Assembly (NCBI RefSeq): GCF_004793885.1
Contig: NZ_SRYG01000012.1
Location: 1 to 64,000 of the forward strand
Length of the DNA stretch: 64,000 nucleotides
Direction: 5' to 3'
Source: Dubosiella muris
GTDB lineage: Bacteria; Bacillota_I; Bacilli_A; Erysipelotrichales; Erysipelotrichaceae
Shown here one piece after another: positions 18,223 to 27,842 of the stretch. The position numbers were made by a program, and so were the translations under genes. Each line of letters starts with the position of its first letter. Within the stretch, counting starts at the first letter, position 1. A model generated the notes under the pieces. It ran no database searches. It was given only the letters and a program-made list of their open reading frames with translations, and was not told where the DNA came from.

Positions 18223-21156
18223 ATGTTTTTAAAACGAATCGAACTGCAAGGGTTTAAAAGTTTCGCGGACAAAACGATCGTGCAGTTTGATCACGACATC
18301 ACCGGAATTGTCGGACCGAACGGCTGCGGCAAAAGCAACATCAACGACGCCATCCGGTGGGTGCTCGGGGAACAGAGCGTGAAGTCGCTACGCTCCGGAA
18401 CGAACATGGCCGATATTATCTTTTCCGGAAGCGAACAGCGAAAACGCGTCAATATGGCGAAAGTGACGCTCGTGTTCGACAATACCCGCAAGGTGTTCGA
18501 CTCGCCGTTTGACGAAATCGAGATCACGCGTCAAATCCATCGGGCCAACAACGAGGCGGGGTATTTCATCAACAAGACGCCGTGCCGGCTCAAAGACATT
18601 CAGGAGCTCATCATGGATACCGGTCTGGGAAGGGATTCGCTCAGCATCATTTCCCAAGGCAACATTTCGTCGTTCGCCGACGCCAAGCCGGAAGAGCGGC
18701 GCGGCTTGTTCGAAGAAGCCGCGGGCGTGGCGAAATATAAAAAAAGAAAAAAGATCTCGCTTCAAAAACTGGAACAGACCAAAGAAAATCTGGAGCGCCT
18801 GCAAGATATTTTGGACGAGCTGGAACGGCAAATCGGACCGCTGGAACGGCAGGCGAAAAAGGCGAAGCAGTTTCTCGCGTACAAAAACGAGCTATTCGAA
18901 ATCGAGATCAGCGTTCTCGTCGAGGAAGTGGAATCGCTAGACGCCTCGATCCGGGAAATCGAACGGACGATTTTGGAAGCGCAAGGAAACCAAGTCGAGC
19001 AAACGCGCATGCTGGAGCGCAACGAAGCCGACATCGACGCGCTGCGCCAGGAAATTTACCAGCTTGACGCCAAAGTCCAAAGCCTCCAGCAAGACTACAC
19101 GCAAGCGATGGAGGAAAGCGTGCAGCTCGAAAAGCGGAAAGTCGAGCTGGACGAAAAGCGCAAGTACACGCTTCAGGTAGCGGATTTGCGCCAGAAAAAA
19201 GCGGCCCTCAACGAAATGCGGCAGGAAGCCCGCTACGAATACGAGGACCGGAAGAAGCGCCTGGATGCCCTGCGAACGGAATACGCCTTGCGAGCCAAGA
19301 CGCTCGCGCAAAAAAAGGAACAGCTCGCGCTCGACCAGCGCGCCCTCGCCCAGGCCCGCTCCATCGGGCAGCAGCTGGAAAACCGGATGCACATCGTCGA
19401 GAACATGATCCGCCAGCCATACCAGCACCAGGCGGGGGTACGTGCCATCATCCACGCCAGACGCTCGCTGGAAGGCATCGAAGGAACGGTGTCCGAGCTA
19501 ATCGTGCCAAAAGACGACAAAGCGGTCGCCATTTCCAACGCGCTGGGCGGAACGATGTACCAAATCGTCACCAAAAACGAGGAAAGCGCCCGGGCGGCGA
19601 TCCACTTCCTGAAAAAAAACCAGTCGGGCCGCGCCACGTTTTTGCCGATGACCGTGTGCCATCCGCGCTATCCTTCCAGCCAGAACAAGGCGATTGCCGC
19701 CAGCGTGCCCGGCGCTATCGGATGGGCGAACGAATGGGTCGACTGCGCCCCCAAATACAACGACGTGCGGGATCGCCTGCTTGCCGGCATCTTTATTACC
19801 GACACGCTCGAAAACGCCAACGAGTGCGCCAAGCGGTTGCGCTATTCAACCAAGATCGTCACGCTCGACGGCGAAATCGTCCATAGCGGCGGCGCCATGA
19901 CGGGCGGGCGCAACAAGTCCCAGTCGACGCCGGTGACCCTTGGTCAGGAGCGCGACGAGCTCGCGCGAAAAATCGAGCGGCAGACGCAAGCCATCGAGCA
20001 GCAAAACGCCAAAATCCGCCAAACGGAGCGGCGCAACGAGGACGAGCAGGAACAGCTGATCGCCTTGCAAATCGAGTCGGCCAAGCTGGAAAACATCGTT
20101 CTTGTCAAAAAACAAAAATTCGACTCCCTGCAAGACGAATACGATCAAATCGCCATCTCGGCCGGCGAGGAGGACGAAAAGGAAATGGACGACTCGCTCG
20201 TGGCAGCCATCGCCGACATCCACAGCCGGATCGACACGCTGGCGGCGCAAATGAGCGCCTTGCGGACGACGCGCATGAACAAAGGCAAGGATCTTGAGCA
20301 GCTCGAAACGAGCGTCCGTGGCCAGCGCCGGGAAATCAACGCCATTTTGCAGGCGATCCATCAAAGCGAAATGCAGCTCGCCCAACACAAGACCAAACAG
20401 GAAAACGCGCTTGACCGGCTCAACGCGGACTATCAAATGACGTACGATTTCGCCTGCACGAAGCGCAAGGACATCGACATCGACGCCGCGCGCGAACGTG
20501 TGCGCGAACTGCGCAATTTGATTGCCCGGCTTGGCAACGTCAATCTGGACGCGCCGGCTCAATTCGACGAGATCAAGGAGCGGTTCGACTATCTCGAGCA
20601 CCAGAAACAAGACTTGCAGGAAGCAGGCGAGCAAATTTTACACGCGATTGACGAGATGGACAAAACGATGGTGGAAAAATTCACCGAAATGTTCGACAAG
20701 ATCAACGCGGAGCTCGACGTCGTGTTCAAGTCGATGTTCGGCGGCGGAAAAGCGCGGCTGTCCATGGTGGATCCGCAAGACGTGCTAAATACCGGAATCG
20801 ACATCGACGTCCAGCCGCCCGGCAAGCTCATCAAAAACATCCAGTCGTTTTCCGGGGGCGAGAAAGCGTTGATCGCGATCAGCGTCTTGTTCGCGATCCT
20901 GAAGGCGCGGCTCATTCCTTTGTGTATTTTTGACGAGGTGGAAGCGGCGCTCGACCAGGGAAACGTCGAGCGGTTCGCCCGCTACTTGTCCCATTTCCGG
21001 GACCAGTCCCAGTTTATCGTGGTGACGCACCGGCCCGGGACGATGGAGCAGTGCGACACGTTGTATGGAGTCACGATGCAGCAGGATGGCGTGTCGCAAA
21101 TCTTGAAAGTGCTTTTGAAAGACGCTGTGTCCTACGCGCACGGCGAGGAGGAATAA
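18223..21156 (+). CDS. smc: Chromosome segregation protein SMC, short-armed
   Basis: Condensin ATPase that organises the chromosome with ScpAB. The N-terminal head holds Walker A GPNGCGKSN (about residue 31), and the C-terminal head the signature SFSGGEKA (about 875) and Walker B LCIFDEVEAALD (about 900). The hinge spans about 400-555. Each coiled-coil arm is only around 230-260 residues, giving a 977-residue protein against about 1,180 in Bacillus subtilis; Mollicutes SMC proteins have this shorter length. ATG 18223 has TAGGTGA upstream; an in-frame TTG at 18208 is rejected. ftsY follows after one base. Confidence 0.96.
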   Translation: MFLKRIELQGFKSFADKTIVQFDHDITGIVGPNGCGKSNINDAIRWVLGEQSVKSLRSGTNMADIIFSGSEQRKRVNMAKVTLVFDNTRKVFDSPFDEIEITRQIHRANNEAGYFINKTPCRLKDIQELIMDTGLGRDSLSIISQGNISSFADAKPEERRGLFEEAAGVAKYKKRKKISLQKLEQTKENLERLQDILDELERQIGPLERQAKKAKQFLAYKNELFEIEISVLVEEVESLDASIREIERTILEAQGNQVEQTRMLERNEADIDALRQEIYQLDAKVQSLQQDYTQAMEESVQLEKRKVELDEKRKYTLQVADLRQKKAALNEMRQEARYEYEDRKKRLDALRTEYALRAKTLAQKKEQLALDQRALAQARSIGQQLENRMHIVENMIRQPYQHQAGVRAIIHARRSLEGIEGTVSELIVPKDDKAVAISNALGGTMYQIVTKNEESARAAIHFLKKNQSGRATFLPMTVCHPRYPSSQNKAIAASVPGAIGWANEWVDCAPKYNDVRDRLLAGIFITDTLENANECAKRLRYSTKIVTLDGEIVHSGGAMTGGRNKSQSTPVTLGQERDELARKIERQTQAIEQQNAKIRQTERRNEDEQEQLIALQIESAKLENIVLVKKQKFDSLQDEYDQIAISAGEEDEKEMDDSLVAAIADIHSRIDTLAAQMSALRTTRMNKGKDLEQLETSVRGQRREINAILQAIHQSEMQLAQHKTKQENALDRLNADYQMTYDFACTKRKDIDIDAARERVRELRNLIARLGNVNLDAPAQFDEIKERFDYLEHQKQDLQEAGEQILHAIDEMDKTMVEKFTEMFDKINAELDVVFKSMFGGGKARLSMVDPQDVLNTGIDIDVQPPGKLIKNIQSFSGGEKALIAISVLFAILKARLIPLCIFDEVEAALDQGNVERFARYLSHFRDQSQFIVVTHRPGTMEQCDTLYGVTMQQDGVSQILKVLLKDAVSYAHGEEE

Positions 21157-21157
21157 T

Positions 21158-22120
21158 ATGGCTTTTTTTCAAAAAATCAAAGACGCGTTCGCGCGCAACA
21201 AAGACAAGGATAAGTATTTAAGCGGGCTGTCCCGTTCGAAAAAGACGTTCGGGGACCGGCTGCGCGCGCTTTCCAACAACTTTCACGGCATCGACGACGA
21301 GCTGCTGGAAGAAATCATGATTCTCATGCTGGAAAGCGATGTCGGCATCCACACGGCGCAAAAGCTTGTGGACCAGTTCGAGAAAGAAGGTAAGAACATC
21401 AAAAACTACGATTCGATGGAAGACTACCTGATTTCGATTTTATATGATTTTTACGATCCGGAAAGCGATCCGCAAATCCGGTACAACGAGGACGGACCTA
21501 CGGTGATTTTAATGGTTGGCGTCAACGGCGCGGGAAAAACGACGACGAGCGCCAAGCTGATCGAGTACTACAAAGAGCAAGGCAAAAGCGTGGCAGTGGC
21601 CGCGGCGGACACGTTCCGCGCCGGGGCGATCGACCAGATCGCGACTTGGGCCCAGCGCCTGGATGTGCCATGCATCAAAGGCAAGCAGGGACAGGATCCA
21701 AGCAGTGTGCTCGTGGACGCGTGCCGCTACGCCAAAGAAAACGACATCGACATCCTGATCGCCGACACGGCAGGGCGCCTTCAAAACAAGACGAATCTGA
21801 TGAAGGAGTTGTCCAAGATGAACCGCGTATGCGAAAAGGAGATTCCGGGCGCGCCGCAGGAAGTGTGGCTCGTGCTCGACGCGACGACAGGCCAAAACGG
21901 CATCTCGCAGGCGAAGGAGTTTTTGGAAGCCACCAACGTGACGGGCATCATTTTGACGAAAATGGATGGCACCGCCAAAGGCGGCGTCGTCATGGCCATT
22001 CGCGACTTGCTTCATTTGCCGGTCCGCTTTTTGGGACTGGGCGAAAAACCGGCCGACTTGCGTCCGTTTGACTTGAACGCGTATTTGATCGGCATCACCA
22101 AAGGGCTGGAAGATGAATAA
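21158..22120 (+). CDS. ftsY: Signal recognition particle receptor FtsY
   Basis: GTPase that docks SRP-ribosome complexes at the membrane. The NG domain is complete: G1 GVNGAGKTTTSAKL near residue 118, DTAGR near 205 and TKMDGTAKGG near 267. The acidic N-terminal extension of Proteobacteria is missing, as in most Bacillota, and the length is 320 aa. GAGGAGG at the end of smc serves as its ribosome site. The stop overlaps ylxM by 8 bases. Confidence 0.97.
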   Translation: MAFFQKIKDAFARNKDKDKYLSGLSRSKKTFGDRLRALSNNFHGIDDELLEEIMILMLESDVGIHTAQKLVDQFEKEGKNIKNYDSMEDYLISILYDFYDPESDPQIRYNEDGPTVILMVGVNGAGKTTTSAKLIEYYKEQGKSVAVAAADTFRAGAIDQIATWAQRLDVPCIKGKQGQDPSSVLVDACRYAKENDIDILIADTAGRLQNKTNLMKELSKMNRVCEKEIPGAPQEVWLVLDATTGQNGISQAKEFLEATNVTGIILTKMDGTAKGGVVMAIRDLLHLPVRFLGLGEKPADLRPFDLNAYLIGITKGLEDE

Positions 22121-22424
22121 TATCCAAGTCAACGATTTGATGGATGTCTATGGCTCGCTGCTCACAAGCCGCCAGCAGGAGATCATGGATTTGTATACGA
22201 AGGAGGATCTTTCGTACAGCGAGATCGCGCAGGAGCTGGGCATCTCGCGCACGGCGGTCATGGACGCGGTGCACAAGAGCGTGCAGCTATTAGAAAAATA
22301 CGAAAAAAACATCAAATTTTTACAATTCAAAACAGAAATCTATTCTATAATAGAATTGTCTGTGACATTAGAGGAATGCAAGCGCTCACTGAATGAGCTG
22401 CTCACTTTGCAACAGGAGGAATAA
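22113..22424 (+). CDS. ylxM: YlxM-family SRP-associated helix-turn-helix protein
   Basis: Small protein (103 aa) with a sigma-like helix-turn-helix: RQQEIMDLYTKEDLSYSEIA at about residues 21-40 leads into a LGISRTAVMDAV recognition helix. YlxM genes lie beside ftsY/ffh in Bacillota and are thought to modulate SRP, though the mechanism is not settled. Its start overlaps the ftsY stop by 8 bases (ATGAATAA), and the ackA ribosome site lies inside its 3' end. A perfect 15-base palindrome with a TATAAT core (22342-22356) sits inside the gene. Confidence 0.88.
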   Translation: MNNIQVNDLMDVYGSLLTSRQQEIMDLYTKEDLSYSEIAQELGISRTAVMDAVHKSVQLLEKYEKNIKFLQFKTEIYSIIELSVTLEECKRSLNELLTLQQEE

Positions 22425-22429
22425 ATATT

Positions 22430-23632
22430 ATGTCAATAGTAATGAGTGTGAATGCCGGAAGCTCATCTTTGAAATTCCAGGTATTCGAAATGCCAAGCGA
22501 AAAGGTTCTTGCCAAAGGTCTTGTGGAGCGAATCGGATTGAACGATTCCGTATTCTCCATCAAAGTCGGCGATGAAAAATTCGAGGAAATCTCCAACATC
22601 CCCGATCATTCCGTAGCGGTTCAAAAACTGATCGACGCCTTGATCGAGCATGGCGTCGTCAACCGTCTTGAAGATATTGAAGCCGTAGGACACCGGATGG
22701 TGCATGGCGGCGAGTTCTACTCGGATTCCGTGAAAGCAAGCGACGAGGCCGAAGAGAAATTCGAAGCGTGCATCCCGCTGGCTCCGCTCCACAATCCGGC
22801 TGGTCTTGTAGGCTACCGCTCGTTTAAGGAGGCGCTTCCAAACGCGAGCCACACGTTCGTGTTCGACACCGCGTTCCACCAGTCGATGCCGGAGGAAAAC
22901 TTCATCTATCCGATCCCTTACAAGTTTTATGAAGAAGACCATATCCGCCGGTACGGAATGCATGGAACGAGCCACAAATACCTCGTGGAACGTCTGGCCG
23001 AAATCGAAGGAAAGCCAGTGGACAAAATGAACATCATCACGTGCCATCTTGGAAACGGCGCGTCCATTACCGCGATCAAAGACGGAAAATCGCTGAAGAC
23101 GTCGATGGGATTCACACCGCTGGCCGGCGTGATGATGGGAACGCGTTCGGGCGACATCGACCCGGCGATCCTGATCTTCCTTCAAAACAAATACGGGTAT
23201 ACGGCAGCCGAACTTGATGATATTTTGAACAAACAGTCCGGTATGCTCGGCTTGTCGGGCATTTCGTCGGATTCGCGCGATATCGAAGACGGCATCAAGG
23301 CCGGCAACGAGCGCGCCATCCTGACGGAAAAAGTGTACGTCAACCGCATCATCGAGACGATTGGCGGCTACTTCGCGCTGATGGGCGGCTGCGACGCCAT
23401 CGTGTTCGCCGGCGGAATCGGTGAAAACGCTATCGACATCCGGGAACACGTTTGCGAAGGAATCGAGTGTCTGGGCGTGAAATTTGACGCGGCGAAAAAC
23501 AACGTGCGCGGCAAGGAAGCCTTGATTTCGGCGCCGGATTCGAAAATCGCGGTTTGGGTCATCCCGACAAACGAAGAGGTCATGCTCGCGCGCGACGCAT
23601 ACAAGGATCTCACCCATGGAAACGATCAATAA
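22430..23632 (+). CDS. ackA: Acetate kinase
   Basis: Interconverts acetyl phosphate plus ADP and acetate plus ATP in overflow or fermentative metabolism. The ASKHA fold is shown by VMSVNAGSSSLKFQ at the N-terminus, the HRMVHGGEF block near residue 90 and the adenosine-binding HLGNGASITAIKDG near residue 205. The length of 400 aa is typical. AGGAGG lies 10 bases upstream. No pta gene is adjacent. Its 3' end overlaps nrnA by 17 bases. Confidence 0.97.
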   Translation: MSIVMSVNAGSSSLKFQVFEMPSEKVLAKGLVERIGLNDSVFSIKVGDEKFEEISNIPDHSVAVQKLIDALIEHGVVNRLEDIEAVGHRMVHGGEFYSDSVKASDEAEEKFEACIPLAPLHNPAGLVGYRSFKEALPNASHTFVFDTAFHQSMPEENFIYPIPYKFYEEDHIRRYGMHGTSHKYLVERLAEIEGKPVDKMNIITCHLGNGASITAIKDGKSLKTSMGFTPLAGVMMGTRSGDIDPAILIFLQNKYGYTAAELDDILNKQSGMLGLSGISSDSRDIEDGIKAGNERAILTEKVYVNRIIETIGGYFALMGGCDAIVFAGGIGENAIDIREHVCEGIECLGVKFDAAKNNVRGKEALISAPDSKIAVWVIPTNEEVMLARDAYKDLTHGNDQ

Positions 23633-24569
23633 GATCGCCGAAGCCATCGAACAGGCGGACACGATTTGTATTTTCCGCCACCAGTTCCCGGATCAGGACG
23701 CGATCGGCTCGCAAATGGGGTTGAAAACCGCGCTGCAAAGCTTGTATCCAAAAAAGAAAGTGCTGGCGCTTGGAACGATGAGCGTCGACGGGATCGTGAT
23801 GGACACAGCCGACGACGCCACGATTCAAAACGCGCTGGCCATCGTGCTGGACACGGCCAACCAAGCCCGCATCGACGACGACCGGGCCTTGCGCGCCGCG
23901 CAGGTGATTCGAATCGACCACCATGTTCCGGTCGAAACGATGGGGCAAACCGAGTGGATCGACCAGGACGCCTCAGCGACGTGCGAACTCGTCGCGTTGT
24001 ATTTTCAAGCCCGCCATCAGACCATCCCGGCGAACGCGGCCCAGTATTTATACGAGGGGCTAATCGCCGACAACATCCGGTTCACAACGAGCAACACCCG
24101 TCCGGAATCGTTTGAGGCGGGACGGTACCTGGTAGAGCAGGGCGCCGATGTGCAGCGGGCCAACGAGCACAACTTCGCGATTACGCTGCCGGAGTTTTAT
24201 TACGAAAACCGGGTTCGCGAACGCGCCCGGTTCGAAAAGGGCGCGCTGACATCCATCCTGTCCATCGAGGACTATGAGCGCTGCCATTTGACATTCGCAC
24301 AAGCCAAGGATAAAGTCTACGCTTTGTCCAATATCGAAGAAGTGAAGGTTTGGGCGTTGTTTACGGAAAAAACGCCGGGAATCTACAACGCGTCGCTTCG
24401 AGCCAAAACGCTCGATATCCGTCAAATCGCGACCCGTTTTGGCGGCGGGGGCCACGCCTGCGCTTCCGGAATCAAAGATCTGCGGCTCGAGCAAGTGGAG
24501 GAAATCATTCATCAGCTTGTGGCGCTGGCGCAGGAAAACGAAGAAGAGAACTGCGAGAGGTCTGTATAG
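23616..24569 (+). CDS. nrnA: NrnA-type DHH phosphoesterase (nanoRNase / pAp phosphatase)
   Basis: DHH-DHHA1 protein that degrades 2-5 nt RNAs and dephosphorylates 3'-phosphoadenosine 5'-phosphate. The DHH domain shows FRHQFPDQDAIGSQ near residue 20 (Asp ligands) and the DHH triad in RIDHHVPVE near residue 100; the DHHA1 nucleotide-binding motif FGGGGHACASG is near residue 280. The length of 317 aa is typical. It starts inside the end of ackA, so the two are probably co-transcribed, and it ends in a terminator. Confidence 0.9.
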   Translation: METINKIAEAIEQADTICIFRHQFPDQDAIGSQMGLKTALQSLYPKKKVLALGTMSVDGIVMDTADDATIQNALAIVLDTANQARIDDDRALRAAQVIRIDHHVPVETMGQTEWIDQDASATCELVALYFQARHQTIPANAAQYLYEGLIADNIRFTTSNTRPESFEAGRYLVEQGADVQRANEHNFAITLPEFYYENRVRERARFEKGALTSILSIEDYERCHLTFAQAKDKVYALSNIEEVKVWALFTEKTPGIYNASLRAKTLDIRQIATRFGGGGHACASGIKDLRLEQVEEIIHQLVALAQENEEENCERSV

Positions 24570-24580
24570 ACCTCTTTTTT
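24556..24580 (+). terminator. Terminator of smc-ftsY-ylxM-ackA-nrnA
   Basis: Perfect 8-bp stem (24556-24563 with 24568-24575), GTAT loop and T run; the nrnA stop codon lies in the loop and second arm. Confidence 0.93.
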
Positions 24581-24592
24581 GTGCAGAAATTA

Positions 24593-24601
24593 TGCTAAAA
24601 T
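24593..24601 (+). promoter_or_regulatory. Extended -10 promoter of dnaE, apparently leaderless
   Basis: TG-C-TAAAAT (24593-24601). The dnaE ATG at 24608 begins 7 bases after the last -10 base, so transcription and translation should start at about the same base. No -35 is recognisable. Confidence 0.65.
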
Positions 24602-24607
24602 GAAAGT

Positions 24608-27600
24608 ATGATTCATTTACACACACAAAGCGCCTTCTCGCTGCTGCAATCGCCGATTCGAATCGAGCAGCTCGTAAAAAAGGCTAAAATGGAACAAAAA
24701 AAATACGTGGCGCTCACCGACCGGAACGTGTTGTTTGGCGTGCCGGCGTTTTTGCGCGCCTGCAAGCAGTATGACATCGCTCCGATCGTTGGCCTGGAAG
24801 TGGAAGCGTCGGTTGGCGAAACGGAAAAGATTGGATTTGTCATTCTTGCCAAAAACAACGAAGGACTCGCCAGCCTGTATCAAATCTCCGCGCTGGCTTC
24901 AAGGAAAGAGCCGACCTTGGACGAGCTGGCCGCGCTGCAGGCGGGGTGCGCGTTGATCACGTATGGCGACAACGACGCGCTGGAAGCCGCGCTGGAGCAA
25001 AACGACGAAAAACAACTTGTCGCCTGGCTGCGACGGATTCAAGACGCGTTCGAGGATTTGACCATCGCAATCGCGATGAACGATTCCCGCTACCGTGCCA
25101 ACTTGAATGGAACGCTGCGCGACACGGCCAGGCGCTGCGGCTTACCGACCGTGGCGTTGTCCAGGGTGCTCTATTTGGAAGAAAACGAAGTGGAGGATCT
25201 CAAGGTGCTGCGCGCTATTGAAAAGCAGACGACGATTGAGGACCCGGCGCTGCTCGTGTCGTACGGGCGCTATTTTCGAACGGACGCGGAAATGGAGCGG
25301 CTGTATGAGCAGGCCGATTTGGAAATGACGGAGCAAATCGCGGCGCGCTGTCATTTGACGGAGCCATTCGCGCAAAGCCAGCTGCCGGTATTCGAAAACA
25401 AGCTGGGAATCGACTCGCGTTCGTATTTGATCAAGCTGTGCAAAGCCGGACTGGCCAAGCGCCTGAACGGGCGCATGGATCCGGTTTATGTGCAACGTCT
25501 GGAATACGAGCTGTCCGTCATCACCTCCATGGAGTTCACGGATTATTTTTTAATTGTGTACGACATGATCCGGTTTGCCCGCAGCCGGAAAATTTTAGTT
25601 GGTCCGGGGCGTGGCAGCGCCGCCGGCTCGCTGGTGGCGTATTGTTTAGGCATTACGCACATCGACCCGATACAAAACCACTTGCTGTTTGAACGCTTCC
25701 TCAATCCCGAACGAATTTCAATGCCGGATATCGACACGGATTTTCCAGACGACCGCCGCGAGGAGGTCATCGCCTACCTGGTTGAAAAATACGGGATCGA
25801 CCACGTTTCGCAAATCATCACGTTTTCGAATTTAAAAGCGAAACAGGTGCTGCGCGATGTGGGAAAGACGTTTGGCTATCCAAGCCGGGAACTGGACCAA
25901 ATCACGTCGCTCATTCCTTCCATCCAGGGCGTTCCGATGACGCTGCAAGGCGCCTATGAAGGCGTGCCGGCGTTTCGGAAGATGGTGGAATCGCATTCGA
26001 AATGGAAACGCTTGTTCGCGCAGGCACGCAGGCTGGAAGGGCTGCCGCGCCACACCTCGGTGCACGCGGCCGGCATCGTGCTGAGCCGCAAAAAGATTTT
26101 GGATGTGTGTCCGCTTTTTGAAATCGAGGGCGGATTACACGCGGTCCAGTACACGATGGAAAACCTGGAACCGCTCGGGCTGATCAAGATGGATGTGCTC
26201 GCATTGCGCAACCTGACGACGATTGACCGGATCTTGCGCGCGATCGAGAAAGCCGGGAAAGGCTGGCTCGAAATTTTCAAGCTTCCGCAAGACGACGCGA
26301 AAACGTACGAGCTGCTGGCCCAGGCCGATACGGTGGGTGTGTTCCAGTTCGAGGGGGACGGAATCAAGGCGCTGCTAAAAAAGGTGAAGCCGCGCACGTT
26401 CGCGGACATCTCGGTCACACTGGCGTTGTACAGACCGGGCCCAATGGAAAACATTCCGTTGTATTTGAAGCAGCGGGAACATCCGGAAACGATCCGCTAC
26501 GCCCATCCGCTGCTGGAGCCGATTTTAAAGGAAACGTATGGCGTCATGATTTATCAGGAGCAAATCATGCAAATCGCCCAGGTCGTTGGGAAAATGACGC
26601 TCGCTCAGGCCGACAGTTTGCGCAAGGCGATGTCGAAAAAGAAAAAGGACGTCATGGAGTCGTACCGGACGACGTTTTTGAACGGGGCGATGGCCCAGGG
26701 CATTGAGAAGCCGGTGGCGGAAGGCATTTTCGAGACGATGGAACAGTTCGCCAAGTACGGCTTCAACAAGTCGCACTCGTACGCGTATTCTATCGTGGCG
26801 TACATCATGGCGTATTTAAAGGCGAATTATCCATTGTATTTTTATCAAAGCCTGCTCAACAGCGTGATCGGGGCGTCGGAAAAAAGCGCCGAGTACATTT
26901 ACGAGTGCACGAAGCGGAACGTGCCGATCCTGCCCGCCAGCGTGCTGCGCTCCGAAGAAGGGTATGTGATCGAGGGTAACGCGCTTCGCATGCCGCTGCA
27001 AGTGCTCAAGGGCATTGGCAAAAGCGTGTATCCGAAAATCATCGAGGAACGCAAAAAAAGGGAGTTCGCGGACGTGTTCGAATGCATGACCCGGCTAAAC
27101 GCCGTCAAGGTCGGGGAAGGCGCGATCCGGATCCTCATTGACGGGGGCGCGTTTGACGAGTTTGGAATCAACCGCGTCACGTTGCGGGAAAACCTCGCCC
27201 AGATTTGGAACTACGCCCGGATCGTCAAGGTGGAGGACGCCGACGAGATTCGCTTCGACTTCTCGATCGCCTCCAAGCCGAATTTGACGCGCTACGAGGA
27301 ACGGCCGTTTGAAAAAGCGCAACGGGAGCGGGACGTGTATGGCTTTTATTTAAGCGAGCATCCGATTCGAACGCTGCGCAACCGCCGCTATCAAAACGTG
27401 CCTACGCTGGCGCAAATGGAGCATCAGCTCGGCTATGTCAAAGCGCTTGTCCGTGTCGTGCGGGTGAAGCCGCACAAAACCAAGCGCGGGGACATGATGG
27501 CGTTTGTCAACATCGAGGACGAGTCGCGGACCAGCGAGGCCGTCGTCATGCCCAAGCTGTTTGAGCGCGTCAAAGACGAACTCAAGCCGGGGGCGTTGCT

Positions 27601-27682
27601 GGTGCTGGAGGGAAAGAAGGAAAAAGAGGATTCGATTCTCGCCAACCGGATCACCCTGGTCGTTTTATCGCCGGAAAGCTAG
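24608..27682 (+). CDS. dnaE: DNA polymerase III alpha subunit DnaE
   Basis: Replicative C-family DNA polymerase; in Bacillota with PolC, DnaE extends primers on the lagging strand. The N-terminal PHP domain (1-200) begins MIHLHTQSAFSLLQS, the palm carries GPGRGSAAGSLVAYCLGIT (about 338) and the catalytic PDIDTDFPD (about 373), and a C-terminal OB fold starts near residue 945. There is no exonuclease insert. At 1024 aa it is shorter than the roughly 1,115-1,160 of most homologues and lacks a clear extra tail. There is no ribosome site before the ATG. Confidence 0.96.
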   Translation: MIHLHTQSAFSLLQSPIRIEQLVKKAKMEQKKYVALTDRNVLFGVPAFLRACKQYDIAPIVGLEVEASVGETEKIGFVILAKNNEGLASLYQISALASRKEPTLDELAALQAGCALITYGDNDALEAALEQNDEKQLVAWLRRIQDAFEDLTIAIAMNDSRYRANLNGTLRDTARRCGLPTVALSRVLYLEENEVEDLKVLRAIEKQTTIEDPALLVSYGRYFRTDAEMERLYEQADLEMTEQIAARCHLTEPFAQSQLPVFENKLGIDSRSYLIKLCKAGLAKRLNGRMDPVYVQRLEYELSVITSMEFTDYFLIVYDMIRFARSRKILVGPGRGSAAGSLVAYCLGITHIDPIQNHLLFERFLNPERISMPDIDTDFPDDRREEVIAYLVEKYGIDHVSQIITFSNLKAKQVLRDVGKTFGYPSRELDQITSLIPSIQGVPMTLQGAYEGVPAFRKMVESHSKWKRLFAQARRLEGLPRHTSVHAAGIVLSRKKILDVCPLFEIEGGLHAVQYTMENLEPLGLIKMDVLALRNLTTIDRILRAIEKAGKGWLEIFKLPQDDAKTYELLAQADTVGVFQFEGDGIKALLKKVKPRTFADISVTLALYRPGPMENIPLYLKQREHPETIRYAHPLLEPILKETYGVMIYQEQIMQIAQVVGKMTLAQADSLRKAMSKKKKDVMESYRTTFLNGAMAQGIEKPVAEGIFETMEQFAKYGFNKSHSYAYSIVAYIMAYLKANYPLYFYQSLLNSVIGASEKSAEYIYECTKRNVPILPASVLRSEEGYVIEGNALRMPLQVLKGIGKSVYPKIIEERKKREFADVFECMTRLNAVKVGEGAIRILIDGGAFDEFGINRVTLRENLAQIWNYARIVKVEDADEIRFDFSIASKPNLTRYEERPFEKAQRERDVYGFYLSEHPIRTLRNRRYQNVPTLAQMEHQLGYVKALVRVVRVKPHKTKRGDMMAFVNIEDESRTSEAVVMPKLFERVKDELKPGALLVLEGKKEKEDSILANRITLVVLSPES

Positions 27683-27702
27683 GAAATTTTCCAAATTTCC
27701 AG

Positions 27703-27731
27703 TTGCATCCGCCGCCTTGGTTTTGTATAAT
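27703..27731 (+). promoter_or_regulatory. Promoter of rplU-prp-rpmA
   Basis: TTGCAT (27703-27708), 17-bp spacer, TATAAT (27726-27731). Start predicted near 27738. Confidence 0.85.
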
Positions 27732-27737
27732 ACTTTC

Positions 27738-27842
27738 GTTGCAGACTGTTGAAGGTATTGCAACCGCCCAGAAAAGGTTCAAGCCGAGAAATCGCACCTT
27801 GATGGCGAGTCTCACAATTAGAAATGACAGGAGGTGCATGGA
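27738..27842 (+). promoter_or_regulatory. Putative L21 leader RNA
   Basis: About 105 bases of structured leader between the promoter and rplU, containing paired TTGCAGACTGTT and TTGCAACCG elements and a GC-rich hairpin region before AGGAGG. Position and length match the L21 leader family that autoregulates rplU-rpmA operons in Bacillota; I could not verify the full covariance structure. Confidence 0.6.

Noticed and set aside
22430-23632. Long minus-strand frame opposite ackA
   Set aside because: Exact antisense of a conserved kinase, no supporting signals.
24608-27682. Possible PolC rather than DnaE
   Set aside because: The protein starts with a PHP domain and lacks the N-terminal OB and proofreading exonuclease domains of PolC.
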